Shown piece by piece: positions 10,408 to 19,112 of a stretch of 64,000 nucleotides of DNA; position 1 is the first letter of the stretch, and each line of letters starts with the position of its first letter. Where the stretch lies: contig CAVXTQ010000008.1 in NCBI GenBank assembly GCA_963764675.1, positions 124,001 through 188,000 of the forward strand, given 5' to 3'. The stretch comes from Acidiferrum sp963764675. Its GTDB lineage: Bacteria > Acidobacteriota > Terriglobia > Acidiferrales > UBA7541. Both the position numbers and the translations under genes were made by a program. The notes beneath the pieces were generated by a model, which ran no database searches, had not been told where the DNA came from, and saw only the letters and a program-made list of their open reading frames with translations.

Positions 10408-11044
10408 CTTCTCGAACGTTTGCTCCGGCTAGAAAATCAGCGCAGATCATCTCCAGGCAATACCCCCGAGACTTGTCGCTTCCCAGCATAAGGGCGGCCG
10501 TCTCGATGGCTTTCTCGACGACGGGCAACTGACTCCTGTAGAGCTTGAAGTAGATAATCTCCCAGGGTTCCGTCTCTTTCCCCGTGAGGTGCCGTTCGAC
10601 CTCACCCTTGAATCCCTCCTTGGGCATCTCCTTGGCCTTGTGCAACCAGGTTGCACAATCGAAGTTTTCTCCGTCCCTCCTCGCTACTTTGACCAGTTCC
10701 ACCGCTTTGCTCCATCCCACCTCTCGAAGCTGGGGCTTGGGAATCCGTGTCAGATTTTCATGGATCGCCATCAGGTAATAGGCCTTTCGGCGCGATTCCG
10801 GAAACCTTCTCCCTAGGAATTCCTCGAACGAGCTCAGTTTCTCCAATCTCCAGTACTGCTTCGACCGCACCTCGCACAGATACTCCCCAAGCTCGACAAA
10901 TTGCACGTCTCGTTCCTTCTCTTTGGCCATTTCCCAGGTCAAGATCTCATCGATCCTGCCTAGGACGAATCGGGCCCGCCGGGGGTCGAGTTCCGGTGAC
11001 ACGGCCGGTCGTCCGTTAATCCACAAGCTCGTCAAGCCAATCAA
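10397..11044 (-). CDS. Unknown protein of the recombination cassette
   Basis: This 215-residue soluble, mostly helical protein matches no family I recognise. The N-terminal half is charged (TWEMAKEKERDVQFVELGEYL, RKAYYLMAIHENL). The C-terminal part resembles a small helical bundle (LPVVEKAIETAALMLGSDKSRGYCLEMICADFLAG), a pattern reminiscent of phage-borne single-strand-binding or RHH-like accessory proteins, but this is weak. It overlaps the nuclease gene upstream by 29 bp and the HNH gene downstream by 11 bp, so it belongs to the same translationally coupled operon. Confidence 0.75.
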   Translation of the reverse strand: MIGLTSLWINGRPAVSPELDPRRARFVLGRIDEILTWEMAKEKERDVQFVELGEYLCEVRSKQYWRLEKLSSFEEFLGRRFPESRRKAYYLMAIHENLTRIPKPQLREVGWSKAVELVKVARRDGENFDCATWLHKAKEMPKEGFKGEVERHLTGKETEPWEIIYFKLYRSQLPVVEKAIETAALMLGSDKSRGYCLEMICADFLAGANVREDDS

Positions 11045-11837
11045 GGTCGCTCGCTCCTGCCTTGCGGATGAGGTTGGCTGCGATCAGCGGCTCGTTGTCC
11101 AGACAAAGCCCCAGATGGGAGCAACTCACGCAGCCATTCTGCGGAAACCGAATACCGCTGTGCGAATCAAAGTGACCCGACTCGATCTGGCTTATGGTTG
11201 TTTCCACCAGCCGGCCGAACTCCCGCCGTTGTTCTTCCGAAATCGAGGTCCTCAGGTATTGGATCTCCGGTGCATGCTTGCGCACGAACACGACCAACGC
11301 TACCTCGGAGATTCCGCTGATCCACGAATAGCAGATGAGCTGTGGGTCTAGCGAAAGCAAGCCATCGGGTCCCTCTGGGTAGCGACTCGCGGTGGTCTTC
11401 CAATCGATCAAGCAACGTATCCCGTCGATTTCACCGATGGCATCCAGGTACGCCACAAACTCGGCGCCTCCGGGAAGGGACCGCAAGATCTTGATCTGAA
11501 GACTCTTCTCAGGGTCGTGAATGCGAATGCGGTCGTCCTGGACAAACCTCTGGAGCAAATGGACGCCCTGGTGCACTAGGCGGTCCCAGGTGTCTCCTTT
11601 TTTGTACTCAAACGGAGCATCGCGATAAGCTTCCCACTCTTTGAACAGGGCCGCACCGCAGTCCTCTCCACGAAAGTACGCTCCAAGCGCGCTCTCAAAG
11701 CAGCGCCCGAAAGCCATGGCCGCGCGGGTTTCCTTTTCACGCCAGCCGTCAAGGTAACGATAGCGATAGCTGCGAGGGCAGCGGAGATACTGGCTGATTT
11801 GTGTGTAGCTATAGACCATCGGCGTCTCCCTGGCCAT
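11016..11837 (-). CDS. PD-(D/E)XK nuclease, RecB/Cas4-like
   Basis: This 273-residue nuclease has an N-terminal YTQISQYLRCPRSYRYRYLDGW motif region typical of the RecB/AddB/Cas4 superfamily (split here into YTQISQYLRCP and RSYRYRYLDGW). The active site is at about residues 130-150: Asp in EFVAYLDAIGEIDG, then CLIDWKTT with the D-x-K pair. One N-terminal Cys (CPRSY) plus CVSCSHLGLC near the C-terminus could form a four-Cys iron-sulfur cluster, as in Cas4 and AddB. No cas1, cas2 or CRISPR array is nearby. The neighbours (annealase, putative ssDNA-binding protein) point to a phage-type exonuclease-annealase recombination system. It overlaps both flanking genes. Confidence 0.88.
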   Translation of the reverse strand: MARETPMVYSYTQISQYLRCPRSYRYRYLDGWREKETRAAMAFGRCFESALGAYFRGEDCGAALFKEWEAYRDAPFEYKKGDTWDRLVHQGVHLLQRFVQDDRIRIHDPEKSLQIKILRSLPGGAEFVAYLDAIGEIDGIRCLIDWKTTASRYPEGPDGLLSLDPQLICYSWISGISEVALVVFVRKHAPEIQYLRTSISEEQRREFGRLVETTISQIESGHFDSHSGIRFPQNGCVSCSHLGLCLDNEPLIAANLIRKAGASDLDWLDELVD

Positions 11838-12252
11838 CGTCAGGACTGACAGGTGCGCAGGACACGGCTTCCCACTCGGCAGCAGGCGCGAATGCGTCGA
11901 GGTTCTGATAAGACCGCCCGTTCAGGGTGGTATGGGAGGTGCGGATGATCCCTTGCAGGTTCCGCAGGGCCTTTTCATCGACTTGGTCGCGGTTGAGCAG
12001 TTCGGTGTCGTAGCCGAAGTCGCGAAGAAACCAATTGAGTTTCCAAAGCGCCCGGTCGGTGCAGTACAGCCGTCCAGAGAAGGAGCGCGAAGCGACGGCT
12101 TTCGGTTCCAAAATCAGGAATCGCAGCTCTAGAAAGGGCTTCTGTCGATGCCACCGGTAAGCAGCTCTTTCCACGCGGACCAGGAACAACCCATCGAGAT
12201 TGCTTTCAGGATCTTGCTGCCCCGAATGAAGACCCGGAATGTGTCGTCTCAT
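11809..12252 (-). CDS. Small putative ssDNA-binding accessory protein
   Basis: This 147-residue protein has an N-terminal beta-rich half (DGLFLVRVERAAYRWHRQKP, then LELRFLILEP) followed by helical segments (ALWKLNWFLRDFGYDTELL) and NLQGIIRTSHTTLNGRSYQN. The layout resembles DUF669-type OB-fold proteins that accompany annealases in phage recombination modules; the resemblance is by pattern only. The start overlaps the stop of the annealase gene (ATGA), and the end overlaps the nuclease gene by 29 bp, so it is made together with them. Confidence 0.65.
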   Translation of the reverse strand: MRRHIPGLHSGQQDPESNLDGLFLVRVERAAYRWHRQKPFLELRFLILEPKAVASRSFSGRLYCTDRALWKLNWFLRDFGYDTELLNRDQVDEKALRNLQGIIRTSHTTLNGRSYQNLDAFAPAAEWEAVSCAPVSPDDGQGDADGL

Positions 12253-13019
12253 GACCTGGCCTCCTGAGGCTGGGAATAGGAATTGAGCTTGCAGACCAAG
12301 GCGTCCCGGTTTTCCTTGGCGGACGCGGACAGATGAGAGATGAAGGACTCGACCAGATCGCGGCTGGCCCCGCTGAGGGTTTCCGTGCCGCAGAAGTCTG
12401 CGGCGTAAGCCTTAACGAGAGTCGGATCGAGGTTGTACTGGCGGATCAGCAGGCAGAGCTGATCCCGCAACCGGGGCTGACCATTCGTCGAACCGTTAGT
12501 GGGCTCCTGTTTTCCGAACTCCCGGTGACCATTCGAGGAATTCGGAGGCTCTGGAGAACCCTCCTAACTCTTCGACGGAGCACAGTCCGATGCCATAGGC
12601 CTTGCGCAAAGCTCGATTTACGGCCCGGGTCTCCGCGACGCGCATCTCAGCGCCGTGGACAAGCGAAGATACATTCGAAGGATCGGCATCGCCGTAGCCG
12701 ACGAACCCTCGTCGAATCTCGAGGACTTGTAAACTGTTGCCCTGAAGACCCAGCGGCCCATCGACTGGTCGCAGGATTCGAGCACTTGCTGAACTTCAAT
12801 ACCGACACAGCGTCTGCGCGAAGCCAAACGCAAGAGTCCAGCGTGTGTGACATACCAACTGCCATCCAGATAGATGAAATCCCCCAAAGCCAGGGAGAAT
12901 CCAAACCTCATCGTCATCTCGCGCAGACGGTCAAGCGCAACACGTCCCAACTGCCCCAGGTTCGAGCGCTTAGCTATCCTCACGTTTTTGCGAACCAAAA
13001 CTGCCAGTCGACCATTCAC
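12249..13019 (-). CDS. Rad52/DdrA-like single-strand annealing protein (two frameshifts)
   Basis: Reconstructed from a GTG at 13019, the protein begins MNGRLAVLVRKNVRIAKRSN. After correction near 12700 it reads VGYGDADPSNVSSLVHGAEM and RVAETRAVNRALRKAYGIG. After one extra G near 12560 is removed, it runs through a Pro/Asn-rich linker (GSPEPPNSSNGHREF) into a C-terminal helical tail (LCLLIRQYNLDPTLVKAYAADFCG). The AETRAxxRALR motif and the tail that begins with a 'QL..LI' helix are characteristic of phage and plasmid annealases related to Rad52/DdrA. The expected role is annealing of complementary single strands resected by the downstream nuclease. First gene of the five-gene minus-strand operon. 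Confidence 0.72.
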
Positions 13020-13047
13020 TTGCGATCCGAGGGTGCATTACGAGGCT

Positions 13048-13074
13048 CCATTGTTCACCTATGTTGAACAATGG
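13048..13074. promoter_or_regulatory. Inverted-repeat candidate operator between divergent genes
   Basis: CCATTGTTC (13048-13056) and GAACAATGG (13066-13074) form a perfect 9-bp dyad with a 9-bp spacer. It lies 29 bp upstream of the annealase start and 80 bp upstream of the ribbon-helix-helix gene, so one regulator bound here could control both directions. Confidence 0.6.
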
Positions 13075-13153
13075 TGCCATTAACATGAGAACCTGTCAAG
13101 CGAAGAGTTTCCGAAGATCGGACCGGGTGCCATACAATGTGGTCTTCGCACCT

Positions 13154-13354
13154 ATGACGAAAGAAGACAGAATCGGAGTCAGAGTTCCTGCAGAACTAAA
13201 AAGGGCGCTGATTCAAATCGCAAAAAACGAAGGCAGGAGCCTTGCGCAGGTCTGCGAGATTCTTCTAAGGGGTGGGGTTTGGTCGTACAAAGACGAAGGG
13301 CCTAAATATCTCCATCGTTTACTCTCTCGCCAGAAAAAAGAGTCACCCGAATAA
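13154..13354 (+). CDS. Ribbon-helix-helix DNA-binding protein
   Basis: This 66-residue protein consists almost entirely of an Arc/CopG-type ribbon-helix-helix: the beta strand RIGVRVP, helix AELKRALIQIAKNE, turn GRS and helix LAQVCEILLRGG. I chose the ATG at 13154 because the fold starts six residues later; the upstream in-frame extension to 13061 has no structure. It is divergent from the recombination operon with a palindrome between them, which fits a local repressor. It could also be the antitoxin half of a TA pair, but no toxin partner is adjacent. Confidence 0.8.
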   Translation: MTKEDRIGVRVPAELKRALIQIAKNEGRSLAQVCEILLRGGVWSYKDEGPKYLHRLLSRQKKESPE

Positions 13355-13512
13355 ACTTCGACTGAGGCCATCTTGCGGGGATACTGTAAGCGCCGCGTTG
13401 TGATTCGGCGTAATCACTTCCTGCAGGTTGCGTGCAGCGCAGGAACTCCTGAGTGCACACATTTCTGCTTGTCCACTCCGGAGAGTGAAGGTAATAATAC
13501 TTCGAGGGAAAA

Positions 13513-13898
13513 ATGGAAAAGGAAAAGAAACAAAGAAAGGGCCAGACCGCGAAAAACAGGGGACACTTATTGAGTTCTGGCGTTTCGCTGGCGCAGGGGC
13601 AGCCATGGAAGTGCATACGATGAGGCACGTGCAAGCGGGCAGAAACACAGCATCGCCGTCACGCAGCAAGCTGTTGAATCGGTAAGGCAGCTCGATCCGA
13701 CGATGCCAATTTCGAGGACCGTTGTGAAGCGCATTCTGGCGAAATTTCGACCGAGGGACAGCGGAACAATATTTCGCTTCGAGCGCTCAACTCTGAGCGA
13801 GGAAGGGGCAGAGAAGCATAAATGGATCCGGAACACAGATAGCTGCTTTGCAGGGAAAGAAAAGCGTAGCGTCGCCGGCATTACTTTTCGAACGATAG
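13513..13898 (+). CDS. Small hypothetical protein, frameshifted
   Basis: The ATG at 13513 has a GAGGG Shine-Dalgarno. Three frame pieces join into one plausible ~125-residue helical protein: MEKEKKQRKGQTAK at the start, HSIAVTQQAVESVRQLDP and ISRTVVKRILAKFRP in the middle, and TQIAALQGKKSVASPALLFER at the end. The joins fall near 13600-13640 and 13830. The middle part has the alternating charge of a DNA-binding or coiled-coil segment. No family is recognised. It follows the RHH gene in the same direction and may be cargo of the island. Confidence 0.45.
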
Positions 13899-14345
13899 CT
13901 CAGCTAAAGACCGTTACGACATTTAAAATCCGATTTGCTGAAAGACCGCAGTACCCCCGCCATAACCGTAAGATCCCGAAGGAATAACCCCTCTCTGCCG
14001 CCACTCTTCTCTGTTTAGCATTTTTTTGGACCCAAATATCGCTGGCACGGGGATAGAACGACGAGCCACCATATCCGAGTGAGCCGACGCGGCGATCTCC
14101 ACCTCAATAAGAGCCGGGTGCTCCGCTGGGAGGTAACTTCTCGCGCGAGCTACATGGTGCTAGTTCTGGCTTGTAGGGTTGCTTCAATCAGCTGCGGTTG
14201 AGGAGATTCGGCGGAATGATTCAGCAAGCCAAATTGGACAGAGGGGGTATAACGTGACAACGGACGGACAAGATTAAAAGTATGGAAGGCACCGAGGGTA
14301 CCAACGGTTCGGGCTCGGAGGACCGCCCACTGTATCCGCAGAGGC
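13899..14345. other. Intergenic stretch of the accessory island
   Basis: I see no gene, strong hairpin or promoter here. Codon-like periodicity is absent. The right end probably holds the eroded N-terminus of the following gene family. Confidence 0.4.
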
Positions 14346-14766
14346 ACCGGTCCGCGGACCCGGGAAGGTAAAGTAAAAAAGCAAACACAATGCTCTAAAG
14401 TACGGAATATTTTCCACGGTAGTTGTTCTGGAGGGTGAATCGCAGGCGGACTTTGACGCCTTGTTAATTGGACTGCGCAACTACCTTAAGCCGGATGGAG
14501 AGTTGGAAGATGTTCTGGTTGATAAAATTGCCACCCTCTTTTGGCGCTTGCGACGACTGCTCGCTGCTGAAGCGGACGCGGGAGGAAGGCTAACGGGAAG
14601 CCCTTTTCAACTTGACGAGGGCTCTCCGAAGTTGGACGTCTTGCTCAGGTACGAAACCACTCTGGATCGCGCCATTGATCGTGCCCTAACTCAGCTTGAG
14701 CGGTATCAGCGGATGCGCAGAGGCCAGCCGGTGCCGCCCCCAATCAGTCTGAATATATCGTCATAG
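14346..14766 (+). pseudogene. Degraded member of the TGPRTxEGK/NALKYG protein family
   Basis: Three frame-adjacent pieces reconstruct a recurrent acidobacterial/planctomycete protein of unknown function: TGPRTREGKVK, then (after one extra base at about 14388) NALKYGIFSTVVVLEGESQ, ADFDALLIGLRNYLKPDG, FWRLRRLLAAEAD and LRYETTLDRAIDRALTQLER, ending MRRGQPVPPPIS. Intact members start with a basic segment containing STGPxTxEGK. Here that segment has no start codon, so the gene is 5'-truncated as well as frameshifted. Such genes are typically scattered in variable regions, in keeping with this island. The family assignment rests on remembered motif pattern, not on a search. Confidence 0.6.
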
Positions 14767-15218
14767 GCTATCAAACTGCGCGAAGGGGAAATTACAAAAC
14801 GAACTCCAGTAACTCCTTTAGACTCCATCTGTTGATTCAGAACGGGAGGTCTAGGAGTGCCCTGTTGCACCTTCGGCAGACACGGTCGAGAACGACGTGA
14901 TCGTCTTCCCACGCGACGCTAATTTCCCCGTCTATATCCACCGGCACGGTGGCTAGCAATCCCTGCCATGAGGTTGGCGGAGCGCTGCTGTCTACATGGA
15001 AAGATTAGGTTCGCCGGACGCCTCCAAGCTAGCCACTCACCAACCCACCCAATCCAGCCCCGCAGTAGAGATCCCTGAAGCGCCGGGCTGCGGGAACGCT
15101 ATAACTGACCAGTAGAGTACCCGCCCCTATACGCCCTACCCATATCTCGAACCCTGCCTTGCATTTATCCGGTGACAAACGATAATTGGAGGTATTCTGG
15201 TGCTCTAGGCACTAGCCC
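14767..15218. other. Intergenic region before the kinase gene
   Basis: No convincing gene. A short minus-strand open stretch (about 14842-14998) encodes VDIDGEISVAWEDDHVV and a VCRRC motif but lacks a normal start codon. I do not call it. Confidence 0.35.
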
Positions 15219-18200
15219 ATGCAATGCCCTCTGTGCCAAGCCGATAACCCGCCCACCGCGGAAAACTGTACAAAGTGCAGTACTCCTTTGCCTTTGGCGG
15301 ATGTAACTATTTCGCCCACGTCCGCGGGCGTAGGCGGCAACGTCGTCGGCCGGACCGAAGCATGGTCTGTCGCCGTCACGCCGCGTCCCTCCAGCGAAGC
15401 AGCCTCGAAGGGCCAGCTCGAGCCCGGCACGGTTCTCGCGGAACGCTTTGAAATTCTTCAGCTCCTCGGTCAAGGCGGAATGGGCGCGGTCTACAAGGGC
15501 CGCGACATGGAACTCGATCGCCTCGTGGCGTTAAAACTGATACGTCCCGACCTCGCGAGCCATCCCGAGATTCTGCGCCGCTTCAAACAAGAACTCATCC
15601 TGGCGCGCGAAGTCACCCACCGCAACGTCATTCGCATCTTCGATCTCGGCCAAGCGCAGGGCATCAAGTTCATCACCATGGAGTATGTCGAAGGCCGCGA
15701 TCTGCGCACGCCTCATTCACGAAAAGCAGAAGATGCCTTCCGAGGAAGCCGTTCCCATCGTGTTGCAGATCTGTGCTGCGCTCGAAGCTGCGCACAACGC
15801 CGGCGTCGTCCATCGCGATTTGAAGCCGCAGAATGTCATGCTGGATAAAGACGGCCGCGTCTACGTCATGGACTTCGGTATTGCGCGCTCGCTGGAAACT
15901 CCCGGCATGACGCAAACCGGCGCGCTGATGGGCACTCCGGAGTACATGTCGCCGGAACAAGCCAAGGGCGAAAAGGTGGACGCCCGTTCGGATTTGTTCG
16001 CGCTGGGAATTATTTTCTACGAGATGCTCACCGGCATCTCGCCGTTCAAAGCCGACACGGCGATGGCCATGATGTTCAAGCGCACGCAGGAGCGCGCCGC
16101 TCCGCTCGCGCAGCTGAACCTCGGCATTCCGCCGGTGATCAGCGACATCGTGGCGAAATGCCTGGAGACCAAGGCCGACGAGCGCTATCAAACCGCGCGC
16201 GCCGTCATCGACGATCTGGAAATGTGGAAGGGCGGCGCGCCGCGCAATACGATCATGCCGGTGACGCGCCGCGTGCGCTATGCGCCAAGCTATCAGAAAT
16301 ATCTTGTGATCGGCGGCGCATCTCTGGTTGTGCTGCTGGGCGCCGGCTACGCTTTCCGCGGCAAGCTGATTCCGTCGCCGGCGGCGAAAAACGCTGTTGT
16401 GGCACAGCCGATTTCGCTGGCGATTTTGCCGTTCCGCAACGCATCGAACGATCCGTCACTCGACTACATCGGGTCCAGCCTGGCGGACGGCTTGAGCACC
16501 GACGTCGGCCAGTCGAAAGCGCTGCGCACGGTTTCTCCGGAGCGCATCTATCAAATCCTCAAGGATCTGCGCATTCCGCCGAACACGGAGTTCGATCCGG
16601 ACATGCTGCGCAACATCGCCACGTTCGCCAACGCTGACATCCTGGTCTGGGGACGTTACGTCAAAGTGGGCGATCAGATTCGCATTGACGGCGCCTTGCA
16701 AGACTTGAAGCGCGACCAGCGCGCCCAGCTGAAAATCGAAGCGGCCAATGAGAAAGATCTTCACGGCACCGTGGATCAGCTCGCGGACCTGGTGCGCAGA
16801 AATCTTTCCATGTCCGCCGACGTGCTCAAGGAGCTGAAAGCGAGTTCCTTCCAGCCGTCTTCGACGTCCGTTCCCGCCCTCCGCGACTACAACCAGAGCT
16901 TGCAATTGCTCCGCGACGGCAAAAACCTGGAGGCCGTCAAAGCTTTGCAGGCCGCCATTAAGGAAGACTCGCAGTTTGCCCTTGCCTATTCGCGCCTGGC
17001 GGAAACCGATTCCGCGCTGGGCTATGACGCCGACGCCGAACGAAATTCGCGCAAGGCCGTCGAGCTGAGCCAGACCTTGCCGCAGGCCGAACGATATTTG
17101 ATCGAAGCGAATCACGCGCGAGTGATGAAAGACAACGCCAAAGCCATCCAGGCGTACGAAAATCTCGACAAGATTTTCCCCGACAACGCCGATGTGCAAT
17201 ACGCGCTCGGCACTCTGTATCGCGAAACCGCGGCCTACGACAAGGCGCGCGCCGAGTTCGGCAACATCCTCAAGACCGATCCCAAAAACACCAAGGCGCT
17301 TTGGCAGATGGGCGTGGTTGAGATCATGCAGGATGACGCGGTGGGCGCCCTCAAGCCCCTAAACGAGGCTCTCAGCCAGGCCGTCCAGGTGGACAATCAG
17401 GAGCAGAAGTCGCTGATCCTTCTCGCTATGGGCGTTTCCTACCGCCTCCTCAACAAGCCCGACGAGGCCATGCGCAACTACCAGCAATCCATGGAGATTA
17501 GCAAGCGCCTGGGCCTCAAGCGCATTCTCGCCAACGGTTATTCCGAAATCGCGATGGTACAGAATACGCTCGGCAAGCCCAAGGATGCTCTGGCCAGCTT
17601 CACGCAGGCGCTGCAAATCCTGAAAGAAATCGGAATGAAGAAGGAGTACGGCGATACGCTGATCGGCCGCGGCGTCTTGTACGAAACCTGGAGCGATTAC
17701 GACAAGGCCCTCCAGGATTTCAAGGAATCTCTCCAAATCCAGCGCGATGCCGATGATCAGAGCTATCAGGCGGTCTGCCTCAGTAATATCGGCGGCGCGT
17801 ATCTCGCCAAAGGCGATACCGACAACGCGCTGATCTACTTGCAGCAATCCTTACAGTTGCGGCAGAAGCTCAACGATCCGGAATACATCGCCGAGACCCT
17901 CAGCGCGCTCGGCGACGTTTACAGCGCGACCGGAGAGTACGACAAGGCCCTTACCTCGGTGATGAGCGCGCTGGATGTGTCGCGCAAAGCGAACAACGTC
18001 AGGGGAGCGGCCGGAGAATCTCACCGCATCGGCTTGATCCTGCAATACCAGGGACGTCTGGGCGCCGCAGTCAGCGCTATTCAAGACGCGGTCAAAGGCT
18101 ACCGCTCCGTCGACAACCGCAGCGGCGAAATGGCCGAGTCTCTGACCAACCTTGCGGCCACGCTCGTCCTCGCCGGCCGCGGCGACGAGGCAGGAAAGGT

Positions 18201-18842
18201 ACTCGAAGAAGCGCAGGGCCTCGTCAATGACCTGAAGAGCGATACTCTGCAGAGCCAGCTCCTGAATGCGCAGGGCGATCTGCAGTTCTATAGGGGCGAC
18301 CTCAAAGCGGCGCGGCCGCTCTACGAGCAAGCGTTGCGCGCGGCCACGAAGGGCGCCGAAAAGGAAAAAATCCTCGGTTCGAAATTGAATCTTGCTCAGT
18401 TGGTCGGTCGCCGAAGGCCGCTCGCAGTCCGCCGTGGCCGACTTGCAAGGCATTGTGAAGCAGGCCGACAGCCTGAACCTCAAATATCTGTCGCTGGTCA
18501 GCTCCATTGAAATCAGCCAAGCCACGATCAGCGCGAAAGATTACGCGCGAGCGCGGCAGGATTTGGAGCGCGACTTGAGCCGCAGCGAAAAGCTAGGCTC
18601 ACGCCTGGAGAGCGCGAGGATTCACTATCTGTTGGGCGAAGCCATTCGCCTGGGCGGAAATTCGCGCGACGCCGTCTCTCAGTATGCGCAGGCGCTTCGC
18701 TTGTTCGACGAATTGAAAAAGGATCCCGGCGCCGAGCACCTGCTCGATCGCTCCGACCTGAAGGAAATGTACGCTGAGCTCCAATCGCTGGTTCTCCAAC
18801 TCCGGCCACGTAGCCAATCGCTGGCTCCCCACTCTAGACTAA
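15219..18842 (+). CDS. Membrane Ser/Thr kinase with TolB/FlgO-like domain and TPRs (three frameshifts)
   Basis: This is a Hanks-type receptor kinase of about 1,200 residues. An N-terminal zinc ribbon (MQCPLCQADN, ENCTKC) is followed by the kinase domain, with P-loop LGQGGMGAVYKG, VALKLI lysine, catalytic HRDLKPQNV and DFGIARS. A single membrane helix (YLVIGGASLVVLLGAGYAF) follows. Outside is a TolB/FlgO-like domain (LAILPFRNASNDPSLDYIG), and then about twelve TPRs to the end. Extra bases near 15706, 18405 and 18783 break the frame; correction restores LRTLIHEKQKM, AQLSVAEGRSQS and the C-terminus MYAESNRWFSN, ending at 18842. This layout is common in Acidobacteria, where such kinases phosphorylate proteins in signalling. 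It has no operon partners here. Confidence 0.92.
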
Positions 18843-19030
18843 TCGCGCTAACTATGCAGGGCACGGCAGCCTGCCCGATCGCACATCATGCACGACCAAA
18901 ACAAGACGCGCCGTCTCTCATTGGGGGCGGGGCTGTTCTGTCGGAGCCCGGCTTCAACCTCGCTGCGCCCGCCAGGCCTTCCGGCCGCTGACGTCCATTC
19001 GCCCATCGAACGTCACAAACCCACCGAAAC

Positions 19031-19065
19031 AAAAACGCGAGCAGCGCATCTCTGCACCGCTCGCG
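19031..19065 (-). terminator. Intrinsic terminator of the Ig/DUF11 protein gene
   Basis: On the minus strand CGCGAGC and GCTCGCG form the base of a hairpin, with a further inner GC pairing, followed by TTTTTGTTT. It lies 48 bp past the stop of the gene ending at 19113. Confidence 0.7.
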
Positions 19066-19112
19066 GCTCGTTACGGGTCTCGTAACTCGGCCTTGCGGGC
19101 CGTTTCGTCTTC

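Noticed and set aside
11016..11837. Cas4 as evidence of a CRISPR system
   Set aside because: There is no cas1, cas2 or repeat-spacer array in the window; the context is an annealase cassette.
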